Shown here: piece by piece, positions 1 to 6,785 of the stretch
How positions within the stretch are numbered: the first letter of the stretch is position 1
Layout: each line of letters begins with the position of its first letter
NCBI GenBank assembly: GCA_009918425.1
Contig: RGEC01000019.1
Coordinates: 1-17,941, forward strand
Length of the DNA stretch: 17,941 nucleotides
DNA from: Bacteroidota bacterium
GTDB lineage: Bacteria > Bacteroidota > Bacteroidia > NS11-12g > UBA955
Direction of reading: 5' to 3'
Notes under the pieces: model-generated
What the model saw: only the letters and a program-made list of their open reading frames with translations
What the model was told of the DNA's origin: nothing
Database searches by the model: none
Position numbers and translations under genes: made by a program

Positions 1-243
1 CAGAGGCATCTCTACACACTTGCCGTCCACCTGTATTTTGATGAGTGCTTCACCCTCCAGCTGATAAAAAAGCTCTTCGGTTTCGTTATAGTGATAGTCT
101 TTACGGGCATTGGGACCTCCCACAATCATCACAATGTAGTCGGTACCTTCGGGATACAGGTTTTTGTTGGCCACAGGTGGTTTCAGCAGGTGCTTATTTT
201 CCTCAATCCACTGGTTCAGGTTAAAAGGCATGCGTATGTTCAT
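1..243 (-). CDS. 3-hydroxyanthranilate 3,4-dioxygenase, partial (3' end outside window)
   Basis: This non-haem Fe(II) cupin dioxygenase opens the ring of 3-hydroxyanthranilate to 2-amino-3-carboxymuconate semialdehyde, in the cytosolic kynurenine route from tryptophan to quinolinate and NAD. Only the first 81 codons are in the window; the frame is open to base 1. The reading begins MNIRMPFNLNQWIEENK and contains GGPNARKDYHYNETEELFYQ. R47, H51 and E57 fall exactly where the substrate-binding arginine and two iron ligands lie in the characterised Cupriavidus enzyme; the third ligand (near residue 95) would be beyond the edge. The start is ATG at 243-241; a second Met at codon 5 is possible but the spacing of the conserved residues favours the first. 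A TAAGTTTG element lies 7 nt upstream. The neighbouring methyltransferase has no known role in this pathway. Family assignment is from recognised motifs; function is inferred. Confidence 0.92.
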   Translation of the reverse strand, partial: MNIRMPFNLNQWIEENKHLLKPPVANKNLYPEGTDYIVMIVGGPNARKDYHYNETEELFYQLEGEALIKIQVDGKCVEMPL

Positions 244-250
244 GGTAATG

Positions 251-258
251 CAAACTTA
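251..258 (-). promoter_or_regulatory. -7 promoter element (TAAGTTTG) for the dioxygenase gene
   Basis: The minus strand reads TAAGTTTG, a perfect match to the Bacteroidota -7 consensus TAnnTTTG, 7 nt before the dioxygenase ATG. No clear -33 TTTG is present at the expected distance, so the call rests on the -7 match and its position. Transcription would start almost at the start codon. Confidence 0.5.
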
Positions 259-301
259 CCCGATTTATTTGGAAAATTCGGTAATTTTTCGTATATTGGT
301 A

Positions 302-946
302 TTAGTTGGGTTTATGTGCCAAAACCACCGCATGCTGCATGGGCTGAACTTTTCCGGCTATCATTCGGTCAGACTCAGCCTCTGTTTGGGTGATGATTTT
401 TACAAAATCCTGCTTTGCCAGCAAGTTTTCAAGTGCAGCGGTTTCGTATAACGTAAAACCGAATTGGGTGAAGGGGATGGCCTGCATATAGGTTTTGGGG
501 CGATAGCCCAGCAGCAGCAAACCGCCCGGCTTCAGCACCCGCAGAATTTCAGAGAGTTCCTTTTCCGGCTTTTCCCAAAAATATATCACATTAATGCCAA
601 AAACGATGTCGAATGCTTTGTCAGCAAAAGGCATAGCAGCAACTTCTCCCCATAAAAAACGCGCTCCCGGAATATGTTTGGCTGTGGCCATTTTCACCAT
701 TTCTTCAGAGAAATCAATGCCGGTATAATGCAGCGTTGTGTTATGCTGATCAAGCATTTCAGGCACAATGCCTTCTCCAAATCCCAGTTCCAGTATGGAT
801 GCCTTTGCTGCAGGGTCTAACAGTTTAACAACATGGGCATACAATTCACGGTTCAGTTCGCGCATGTATGTTGCTATGGCCTCAGCGCCTTCTCCGTGGG
901 GTTTTCGCAGCTGGGCGGCCTGTTGTTCGGGGGTGAAGGGCTGCAT
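302..946 (-). CDS. class I SAM-dependent methyltransferase (Methyltransf_11 type)
   Basis: A 214-residue Rossmann-fold methyltransferase that would transfer a methyl group from S-adenosylmethionine to an unknown acceptor, in the cytosol. Motif I is ILELGFGEG at residues 51-59, the acidic residue binding the ribose is D78 in YTGIDFS, motif post-II is FDIVFGINVIYFW at about 112-124, and VLKPGG at 137-142 is the usual motif III turn. The N-terminal 45 residues form a helical cap and the C-terminal 65 residues probably shape the acceptor site. The ATG at 946-944 gives a typical full length. Residues after VLKPGG are not distinctive enough to name a substrate (UbiE/BioC-like proteins share these motifs). 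It lies 58 nt upstream of the dioxygenase gene on the same strand, but that gene has its own -7 element. No TAnnTTTG was found upstream of this gene. Confidence 0.85.
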   Translation of the reverse strand: MQPFTPEQQAAQLRKPHGEGAEAIATYMRELNRELYAHVVKLLDPAAKASILELGFGEGIVPEMLDQHNTTLHYTGIDFSEEMVKMATAKHIPGARFLWGEVAAMPFADKAFDIVFGINVIYFWEKPEKELSEILRVLKPGGLLLLGYRPKTYMQAIPFTQFGFTLYETAALENLLAKQDFVKIITQTEAESDRMIAGKVQPMQHAVVLAHKPN

Positions 947-985
947 GCGGATTTGTATTGGAAATTTTTTTAGATTATATCTCCC

Positions 986-1215
986 TTAGCCACTGTATTT
1001 CTGTTTTATATCTTTTTCAGTATAGATATCTTCTTCATCAGATAAAAAATCAAAGGCTTGACTTTCGCTTACCAAATGTTGAACACCTTCGGTTAAAATG
1101 TAATTTTCGTATTTTTTTTATACAAATTCTGCAAAATCCGATATCTCTAAAGCTTTATCAGTGTGAAGTTTATTGATGGCTTGAATGGTTTTTCTATAAT
1201 CTGCTTTTTTGTCAT
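986..1215 (-). pseudogene. broken DUF2281-like antitoxin gene (frameshift plus premature stop)
   Basis: The minus strand starts ATG at 1215 and reads MTKKQIIEK, then one base appears to be missing from an A tract near 1188. In the shifted frame the reading continues TIQAINKLHTDKALEISDF, AEFV, meets an in-frame TAA at 1120-1118, then KKYENYILTEGVQHLVSESQ, AFDFLSDEEDIYTEKDIKQK and YSG before TAA at 988-986. Restoring one base makes 231 nt, exactly 77 codons. The pattern (amphipathic LPxDKxxEIxDFAEF helix, then a tail of the type FLxDEEDxYTxxDxK) is what I know from short DUF2281-like/antitoxin proteins common in Bacteroidota, often next to a PIN or RelE-type toxin. No toxin partner is visible here: only 39 nt separate it from the methyltransferase. 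The strand is otherwise coding-like, and a consensus promoter precedes it. A sequencing indel in the A tract could explain the shift but not the TAA. The family name is from memory of the pattern. This is the main content of the 318-nt gap at 947-1264. Confidence 0.68.
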
Positions 1216-1225
1216 AAATCAATAT

Positions 1226-1257
1226 CAAATATACTTAAATAATATTAATTATTCAAA
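1226..1257 (-). promoter_or_regulatory. consensus Bacteroidota promoter upstream of the antitoxin pseudogene
   Basis: The minus strand has TTTG (1257-1254), a 20-nt spacer, then TATATTTG (1233-1226). Both match the -33 (TTTG) and -7 (TAnnTTTG) consensus of the Bacteroidota primary sigma factor. The -7 element ends 10 nt before the pseudogene ATG. It lies just downstream of the hflX stop at 1265, so it is the best promoter for the broken gene and possibly for the methyltransferase beyond it. Confidence 0.6.
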
Positions 1258-1264
1258 TTGGTTA

Positions 1265-2452
1265 TTATTGTATTCGTAATTGTAACAACAACTCTGTTAG
1301 CGCCTTTTTCAGGGCATCCACATTGTCTTTGCCCGTGGCCGAAATAAAAACTGCCGGTGCATTTTCCTTGGCGATCCAGCTTTTTTCAAACTGTGTAGCT
1401 GTTAGGCCTGTATGGCCTACAAAAAAATCATCGGGGGCACCCCGGAAAGCATCAATTTTATTGAAAACCACAAGCTCGGGTTTGTTGCCGGCGCCAATGG
1501 CCAGCAGGGTTTCCTTAACCGAGCGCATTTGTTCCTCAAAATGCGGACTGCTAATATCTACCACATGCACCAGCAAATCTGCCTCCAATGCCTCTGCCAG
1601 CGTGCTTTTAAAACTTTCCACCAGCTGCGTGGGCAGTTTGCGGATGAAACCTACCGTATCGCTCAGCAGAATGGGCATGGTTTTCAGTTCATCGGTGGGG
1701 TGCGACAACACAATTTTTCTCACAGTAGCATCCAGTGTGGCAAATAGTTTGTTTTCCACCAGCACATCGGCTTTGCTTAGCAGATTCATAATGGTGCTTT
1801 TGCCTACGTTGGTATAACCCACAAGCGCCACGCGGTACATGCCTTCTCGGGATGCGCGCTGGGTTCGTGATGTTTTTTCTATGTGCGCCAGCCTTTCCTT
1901 CAGCACGCTGATTTTGTTGCGCAGCGCCCGGCGATCCGTTTCAATTTCGGTTTCCCCTGGACCTCTGAGTCCGATACCCCCTTTCTGCCTGCTCAGGTGG
2001 GTCCACATGCGGGTGAGTCGGGGAAGTAGAAACACGCTTTGTGCCAGTTCTACCTGAATCTTGGCCTGAGCTGTTTTTGCATTTCGGGCAAAAATATCCA
2101 GAATTAAATGCGTACGGCTCAGCACTTTCACATCGGGCATATCCTGCTCCAGATTTCGGATTTGGCTGGGTGATAATTCGTCATCGAAAACCACCATATC
2201 CACGTTGTGTTCCTTTACCCACAGCACCAGTTCTTCCAGTTTGCCTGTTCCCAGATAAGTTTTGGGATTCGGATGGGGCAATTTTTGCGTGAACCTTTTC
2301 AGGGTTATGGCGCCTGCGGTGGCTACCAGCTGCTCAAGCTCATCGAGGTATTCATGCAATCGGCCCTCCTGGGCAGGAAAATCCACACCTACCAGCACGG
2401 CATATTCCTGTTTTTTCTCGGTAGAATGAAGGGCTTCCTTGTTTTTCCCCAT
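1265..2452 (-). CDS. hflX: GTPase HflX
   Basis: HflX is a ribosome-associated GTPase that splits stalled or stressed 70S ribosomes. The 395-residue reading has the N-terminal HflX domain (about 15-190, with the family segment GGIGLRGPGETEIETDRR near 158-175) followed by a G domain: G1 GYTNVGKST at 212-220, G3 DTVGF at 265-269, G4 NKID at 331-334 and G5 SATGK at 371-375. The length fits the family. The frame is open further upstream to 2575, but I chose ATG at 2452-2450: the added residues resemble no HflX N-terminus and would cover the divergent promoter region, and a TAATTTTG element sits 9 nt before this ATG. It diverges from the plus-strand exported-protein gene across 69 nt. No defect is seen in the GTPase motifs. 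Confidence 0.95.
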   Translation of the reverse strand: MGKNKEALHSTEKKQEYAVLVGVDFPAQEGRLHEYLDELEQLVATAGAITLKRFTQKLPHPNPKTYLGTGKLEELVLWVKEHNVDMVVFDDELSPSQIRNLEQDMPDVKVLSRTHLILDIFARNAKTAQAKIQVELAQSVFLLPRLTRMWTHLSRQKGGIGLRGPGETEIETDRRALRNKISVLKERLAHIEKTSRTQRASREGMYRVALVGYTNVGKSTIMNLLSKADVLVENKLFATLDATVRKIVLSHPTDELKTMPILLSDTVGFIRKLPTQLVESFKSTLAEALEADLLVHVVDISSPHFEEQMRSVKETLLAIGAGNKPELVVFNKIDAFRGAPDDFFVGHTGLTATQFEKSWIAKENAPAVFISATGKDNVDALKKALTELLLQLRIQ

Positions 2453-2461
2453 GATTATGGG

Positions 2462-2469
2462 CAAAATTA
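2462..2469 (-). promoter_or_regulatory. -7 promoter element (TAATTTTG) for hflX
   Basis: The minus strand reads TAATTTTG, a perfect TAnnTTTG match, 9 nt before the hflX ATG. No -33 TTTG is found at 18-20 nt. The element also supports 2452 as the true start, since the longer ORF would begin upstream of it. Confidence 0.5.
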
Positions 2470-2478
2470 CCCTTTTGG

Positions 2479-2510
2479 TTTGGCAATGCCGCATGGGAAA
2501 GCGAATTTTG
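2479..2510 (+). promoter_or_regulatory. putative promoter for the exported-protein gene
   Basis: TTTG at 2479-2482, a 20-nt spacer and GAATTTTG at 2503-2510 resemble the -33/-7 pair, with one mismatch in the first base of the -7 element (G for T). The element ends 11 nt before the ATG at 2522, the same geometry as other genes here. It faces away from the hflX element, giving divergent promoters in a 69-nt gap. Confidence 0.38.
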
Positions 2511-2521
2511 AAATCAGGTTG

Positions 2522-3964
2522 ATGCGCATCATCGCAATATGGTTTCTGCTGGGTTCTGCTAATCTTTTGGCACAAAAGGTAACCCTGAACGCATTGCCCG
2601 GGGGAAAGTCAATATATAGCCACTATCGTGTAGTAGGTGAAAATGCCGAGGGCATATACCTAATGAATTACCGCGATGCGGACATGCGGAAAAATTTTAC
2701 AATAATCCGGGTTAACCACAACCTTGAATATGTGCAGGAAAAACCTGTAGATCTTGGCAAACGTTCGCGCCTCATTAAGCTATTTACTTGGGACAGTGGC
2801 ATTTGTTTGCTGTACCTGGAAAAGATAAAACAACAGACATTTCTGCAATATCGGCTGATTGCAAAAGGCCTTGACAAAGAATTTGCAGGCAGTCTTGGCA
2901 TTATAAACGGACTCGAATCAACCGAAGCTGTGACCGCGGAATACAGTATAAACAGGCAATGGTGCGCTGTGTGGACCGAGCAAATTTCTGAACAGGGCTT
3001 GCAAAAACTGGGTGTCACCCTATTTCATTTGCCTTCACACCGGAAATGGCAGCAGGATTGCCTGATCCCTTTCAGCAGCAGATTGGTAGATGTGCAGGAG
3101 GCCTCCCTTGGAAATGAAGGCCATCATGCCTGTGTTGTTTCATTTGACGACGAATCCGGCAGGCGCTCACCCATACGCTTTTTTGCTGCTTTTGGAGACA
3201 AAGAGCGGTTTAAACCACTTTTCCCCATCAATGCAACCTCATTTCATATCAATGGTGAAGAGCTAGTAAGGGATGAGTTTGGCGGTAGGTTTATTTTTAG
3301 TAGTTTTTGGGACGAAAACAAAGAGGAAAGAAGCGGAGGAACATTGGTTTTACCGTTGCATGATTCGCTGCAGGAGGGGCGCACAGAGCTGTTAAGCAAA
3401 ACTACTTTTTCAATGGATCTGGTTAGCGAACTTATAGGTGCTGCGGCACAGGAAAAAGGAAGAATTCCGGACAATATGTTTATACGCAAAATTGTGCCAA
3501 GAGATGATGGCGGCAATCTTATTGTTGCCGAGAAATTTTACATCACACAGCATCTGGAAACCTTTTACATCAACGGTATTCCTCAAACCAGCAGTAAAAA
3601 TGTCTATCACTACGATGATGTGATGCTGTTATCACTGAATGCCAGTGCAGAAATGGAATGGTTTCGTGTGATTCACAAACGGCAAAGCGGTTTTGCCGGT
3701 GCGGGATTTTATAATGGAATAGCCTTGTATGTTTGTGACAGCACCACGCAGCTGTTATACAACGACAATGCTACACAAAATAATCGGGTGATGCATTTGA
3801 GTATAGACCAAAAGGGTGCAATTTTGCAGAAGGTTCTGTTCAACAGCGATGAAGTTTATACCGGGTTCATTCCTCAAGAAGGGCGGCAGATTGGCTATAA
3901 CCGTTTTGTGGTGCCACTGAATATGGACAAACAAATGATGCTGATGAAAGTTACTGCAGAGTAG
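2522..3964 (+). CDS. exported protein of unknown function
   Basis: The 480-residue product begins MRIIAIWFLLGSANLLAQ, a classical signal peptide with likely cleavage near LLAQ, so it should be periplasmic or outer-membrane associated. After it come many short beta-prone stretches with polar turns, suggesting a beta-rich or propeller-like fold. A segment KIVPRDDGGNLIVAEKFYI followed by YYDD-like and WFRVIHKRQS motifs resembles an uncharacterised exported family that I have seen widely in Bacteroidota; no enzymatic motif is recognised. The open frame extends upstream to 2207, but that part is antisense to hflX and lacks a signal peptide; ATG 2522 places the signal peptide correctly, with ATG 2486 as a less likely alternative. 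The stop TAG overlaps the GTG start of the next gene by one base, so the two are probably translationally coupled. Function unknown. Confidence 0.82.
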   Translation: MRIIAIWFLLGSANLLAQKVTLNALPGGKSIYSHYRVVGENAEGIYLMNYRDADMRKNFTIIRVNHNLEYVQEKPVDLGKRSRLIKLFTWDSGICLLYLEKIKQQTFLQYRLIAKGLDKEFAGSLGIINGLESTEAVTAEYSINRQWCAVWTEQISEQGLQKLGVTLFHLPSHRKWQQDCLIPFSSRLVDVQEASLGNEGHHACVVSFDDESGRRSPIRFFAAFGDKERFKPLFPINATSFHINGEELVRDEFGGRFIFSSFWDENKEERSGGTLVLPLHDSLQEGRTELLSKTTFSMDLVSELIGAAAQEKGRIPDNMFIRKIVPRDDGGNLIVAEKFYITQHLETFYINGIPQTSSKNVYHYDDVMLLSLNASAEMEWFRVIHKRQSGFAGAGFYNGIALYVCDSTTQLLYNDNATQNNRVMHLSIDQKGAILQKVLFNSDEVYTGFIPQEGRQIGYNRFVVPLNMDKQMMLMKVTAE

Positions 3965-4944
3965 TGCTGAAGTATTTTAAACATATAGGTCCGTCGGCGG
4001 TTTTTACGGTTTTTATTGGCGCATTAATCCTGCGCATTCCTGCTTTTACCTTGACGGCTAGCAGCCCTGAACCGCTTAATGGGGTTGTCTTTGAACATTT
4101 TTTTAATTCTGTTAGACAATGGCCATGGCTATCACTTTCACTGGGTTTTCTGGTGGTTTTCACTCAAGCTATGATGTTTAACAGGCTCTGCAACGAGCAT
4201 GATGTGCTCTACACCCCCACATTCATGCCGGCCTGGCTATTTATTCTGGCAAACAGCATCTTCCCGGAAAACCTGCATATCAATCCACTTATGGTCTCCA
4301 ATTATTTCGTTATAGGAGCCTTTGCCTTTCTTTTTCGCATGCACCAGAGTGAGCGAAGCCCGACATTGCTTTTTTATGCATCCGCACTGCTAACCCTGGG
4401 GTCATTTTTTGTTACGGAATACCTGGGTGCACCACTTATTTTACTTATCGCTACTGTTATTTTCAAAAATGTGGGCCCAAGAGACCTACTGGCTATTATT
4501 ACCGGAACCCTTATTCCGCTGGGTATGATCTGGTCTTTTCATTTCTTAACCAACCAGCAGTTCGATTTCCCAATACCTAAATACAACCTGAATATTAAGC
4601 TTGACAAAGCTATTTTGCGCTATGTGGCTATGACATTCTTTTTTCTGCTGACATTTTCCGGAATCATCAAATCAAGTTTACACTATTTCAAAAACAACAT
4701 CAAAACACGGCGAATAAACCTTGTATCTATAACTTTCTTTGCCTTTGCTATCTTTATTGCATTAATTAAATACGACCATCTGCGGTATTATATAACCATT
4801 GCAAACTGCGGTCTTGCACTTTTTGCAGGTTATTTCTTGCTGGGTGAAAAAGGACAACGCATTAAAGGATTTCTGCACTCCGTATTGCTGCTATTGTTGA
4901 TACTTTCTCTCTACGGCGAACCACTGAAAAACTGGCTTCTATAG
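3964..4944 (+). CDS. polytopic membrane protein, DUF6427-like
   Basis: A 326-residue integral membrane protein starting with GTG, inside the upstream stop (TAGTG). It has roughly nine or ten hydrophobic segments, including IGPSAVFTVFIGALILRI near the N-terminus, an FNRLCNEHDVLYTPTFMPAW loop about residues 72-91, and LLLLLILSLYG near the C-terminus. The NxLxxxHxVLYTPTFMPAWLF pattern in the first third resembles the Bacteroidota-specific DUF6427 family, whose function is not known. No transporter signature or catalytic motif was recognised. The overlap with the exported-protein gene suggests a shared role in the envelope. It converges with the PorV/PorQ-like gene with a single base between the two stop codons. 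The GTG start was chosen because no other start is near and the overlap is typical of coupled genes. Family call is moderate; membrane location is clear. Confidence 0.8.
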   Translation: MLKYFKHIGPSAVFTVFIGALILRIPAFTLTASSPEPLNGVVFEHFFNSVRQWPWLSLSLGFLVVFTQAMMFNRLCNEHDVLYTPTFMPAWLFILANSIFPENLHINPLMVSNYFVIGAFAFLFRMHQSERSPTLLFYASALLTLGSFFVTEYLGAPLILLIATVIFKNVGPRDLLAIITGTLIPLGMIWSFHFLTNQQFDFPIPKYNLNIKLDKAILRYVAMTFFFLLTFSGIIKSSLHYFKNNIKTRRINLVSITFFAFAIFIALIKYDHLRYYITIANCGLALFAGYFLLGEKGQRIKGFLHSVLLLLLILSLYGEPLKNWLL

Positions 4945-4945
4945 G

Positions 4946-6049
4946 TTATTTGGCTTGACCATTAATACCTATGCTCAGCGATATAATATTGCTGTAAAGA
5001 CCTGTTCCTGAGGCTCCAAAACCTGCTAGTGCATAGTCAAGTTTCAGGCGATCGATTTCAACGCCAATACCGGTGCTGGGTTGCATGGTAAGCCCATAAC
5101 TGCCATTGCTGCGGGTTTCTCGCTGAAATTGAGAAACCCCGGCGCGCACCATAAGGCGAAATTTTTTGTCATCTTCCCTGATGCCAGCTTCAATACCCAG
5201 CCTGGGATCAGCACTAATGAGTCCTGTTTTTAGTAAGGTGTTCCTTTCCCCGTCGGTGGTAATATCCAGGTTGGCTTCGCCCAGCAATTCAAATTTATTC
5301 CGGGTAAATCGGTAAAACCCACCCGCATTGAACCTCGGAAGTGCAAGCTCTAAGCTGTTTTTGGGAATGGTATTGCCCGTGAGGTATAAAATATCTTTCT
5401 GATTATTGGTAAATGTAAAATTCCAGCTGTTAAACGTAGTGGTTATATCTCGTGCATTAATCCCGAAACCCCACTTCCCTTTGTAATCGCGGATTTTAAA
5501 GCCTGCATCCAGTCCAAAGCCCCATGCAGTGGCAAACTCTCCCACTTTGCGGTGTACAAGCTTTACATTTCCACCCCAGCTTACCAACAAATCTGTGTTT
5601 CGCACGGGTCTTGTTTGTTGGGCATAGGTGCCTACAAATGCATAGTCTGAGGCTGAAAATGTAGTGACACGGTCATAGTTTATTTCTCCATTTCGGATAA
5701 GGTCCAGTGTATTGAGAATACCATCCACGCCAAAACGCAGTATCGAAAAACCAAAAACCTTGTTTTTTGAGGCTTGAATTCCCAGGGTCAGATAATCAAA
5801 ATTGGCAATATTCTGGAAATAAAAATTGTGCATGAAACCCACCTGAATTTTATCGGTTTGCTCCGCAAGGCCCGCCGGATTCCAATAAGTACTGTAAACA
5901 TCCGAAGTGCCTGCAACTCCGGTTTTACCCATACCAAACTGCCGTGCTCCTGCACCTACATACATAAACTCATTCACATACTTGCGGCTGCTCTGCGCAG
6001 AGAGCTGCGTTGTTAAAATGAAAAGGAGCCATAAGCTGATGTATCTCAT
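4946..6049 (-). CDS. PorV/PorQ family outer-membrane barrel protein
   Basis: The 367-residue product begins with a signal peptide (MRYISLWLLFILTTQLSAQ) and continues with the family signature FMYVGAGARQFGMGKTGVAG and STYWNPAGLAEQ (about residues 29-63). The rest is alternating amphipathic beta strands with aromatic girdle residues, ending in strand-like segments and SIGINGQAK, as expected of an FadL-like barrel of the PorV/PorQ type. In T9SS bacteria PorV shuttles cargo from the SprA translocon and PorQ belongs to the attachment complex, while many paralogues have no assigned role. This copy is not next to other T9SS machinery genes, so I call family only. Its ATG overlaps the stop of the AcpH-like gene upstream (ATGA), so the two are co-transcribed and coupled. 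A T9SS cargo protein is encoded about 8 kb away in this window. Confidence 0.83.
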   Translation of the reverse strand: MRYISLWLLFILTTQLSAQSSRKYVNEFMYVGAGARQFGMGKTGVAGTSDVYSTYWNPAGLAEQTDKIQVGFMHNFYFQNIANFDYLTLGIQASKNKVFGFSILRFGVDGILNTLDLIRNGEINYDRVTTFSASDYAFVGTYAQQTRPVRNTDLLVSWGGNVKLVHRKVGEFATAWGFGLDAGFKIRDYKGKWGFGINARDITTTFNSWNFTFTNNQKDILYLTGNTIPKNSLELALPRFNAGGFYRFTRNKFELLGEANLDITTDGERNTLLKTGLISADPRLGIEAGIREDDKKFRLMVRAGVSQFQRETRSNGSYGLTMQPSTGIGVEIDRLKLDYALAGFGASGTGLYSNIISLSIGINGQAK

Positions 6050-6708
6050 ATCATATCCTCCATCAGTCGGGGCATATTCACAAAAATAAGACTTTCTGCT
6101 TCATCCAAAACTGATTGTACCCCAAGGTTCTGTTGCTCTGTCCACTCCTGACTAACCCCGGCATACATGTAGATGCGGCTTAGCGAAAAGGCAAATGCGG
6201 GATTGTGAACGTATTGCATTAAATAACGCAACTCACAAAATCGCTGCAAACGTTTATTGAATTCTTGCGTCATTTCAATATTGAATGACATAAGATACGC
6301 ATCTATTATCTCCGGCCGGGTCTGCTCCAGTTCCGCGTAAAATCTGGCTATCAGGTTCGGTTCCTGTTTAATCAGAATGCGATCTATCATCAGTTCGGCT
6401 ATAAGGTGGGCGGCAAACCAGGCACGGGGGATATTTTGTTCCCGGAAAACAGGTTTTATAATGTTGCTTATTTCGGGAGTAATCTCTTTAAAAAATGTGG
6501 ACTGATGGAAGCGTTTGTCACGCTCAACATGTTTCACCGCACCGCTATGCATGGCATTTGTTTCCGGATGTTCATGCCCAACAAATTTTTCAGGCTGCAG
6601 GCGCCTGCCGGGGAGAAAATTCCGCACAAAATCAGGTGTGAGCAGGCCCAGATTATGGTGTACCTCTCCGGGCATGTGGTCGAAATAGTAATGTGCGAAA
6701 TAATTCAA
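6046..6708 (-). CDS. AcpH-like protein (acyl carrier protein phosphodiesterase family)
   Basis: The 220-residue reading begins (M)NYFAHYYFDHMPGEVHHN, resembling the MNFLAHLYL start of AcpH, the enzyme that removes 4'-phosphopantetheine from acyl carrier protein. Other correspondences: GLLTPDFVRNFLPGR (D26, like the ADFVKG motif), AVKHVERDKRFHQS at 57-70 (in place of RHRxIDxFTDxHP) and AAHLIAELMIDRIL at 99-112 (in place of the IVxDHFLA helix). The match is clear in layout but residues differ, so the activity is uncertain; many Bacteroidota copies are annotated only as hypothetical. The start codon is TTG at 6708-6706: the first ATG comes 11 codons later and would remove the conserved H5, while a perfect TAACTTTG element ends 8 nt before the TTG. 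Its last codon overlaps the PorV/PorQ-like gene (ATGA). Confidence 0.72.
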   Translation of the reverse strand: MNYFAHYYFDHMPGEVHHNLGLLTPDFVRNFLPGRRLQPEKFVGHEHPETNAMHSGAVKHVERDKRFHQSTFFKEITPEISNIIKPVFREQNIPRAWFAAHLIAELMIDRILIKQEPNLIARFYAELEQTRPEIIDAYLMSFNIEMTQEFNKRLQRFCELRYLMQYVHNPAFAFSLSRIYMYAGVSQEWTEQQNLGVQSVLDEAESLIFVNMPRLMEDMI

Positions 6709-6716
6709 GCTGCCTA

Positions 6717-6724
6717 CAAAGTTA
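6717..6724 (-). promoter_or_regulatory. -7 promoter element (TAACTTTG) for the AcpH-like/PorV-like pair
   Basis: The minus strand reads TAACTTTG, a perfect TAnnTTTG match, 8 nt before the TTG start codon. No -33 TTTG at 18-20 nt (a TTTG occurs at only 12 nt). The same 8-mer occurs in opposite orientation at 6764-6771 for the divergent msrB gene. Confidence 0.5.
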
Positions 6725-6763
6725 ATCCTGCAGGACCAAAAACCTTTCGGCAGGCATTGGTGT

Positions 6764-6771
6764 TAACTTTG
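6764..6771 (+). promoter_or_regulatory. -7 promoter element (TAACTTTG) for msrB, followed by a Shine-Dalgarno-like AAGGA
   Basis: TAACTTTG matches TAnnTTTG perfectly and ends 14 nt before the msrB ATG at 6786. AAGGA at 6774-6778 lies 7 nt before the ATG and could act as a ribosome binding site, though if transcription starts 5-7 nt after the -7 element that site would be only partly transcribed. No -33 TTTG was found at the usual distance. Confidence 0.45.
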
Positions 6772-6785
6772 CGAAGGAATTTGAC

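Noticed and set aside
260..281. Imperfect inverted repeat CCGATTT/AAATTCGG upstream of the dioxygenase
   Set aside because: The arms pair only with a bulge and no T tract follows in the minus direction; it overlaps the promoter region and is most likely chance in AT-rich DNA.
958..1176. 72-residue plus-strand frame in the gap before hflX
   Set aside because: It is antisense to the antitoxin-like pseudogene, whose minus-strand reading explains the region better.
2207..2521. Upstream extension of the exported-protein reading frame
   Set aside because: It is antisense to hflX, has no family-like sequence, and would move the signal peptide into the interior of the protein.
2453..2575. Longer HflX N-terminus beginning at 2575
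   Set aside because: The extra residues do not resemble HflX and would cover the divergent promoter region; the ATG at 2452 has a well-placed -7 element.
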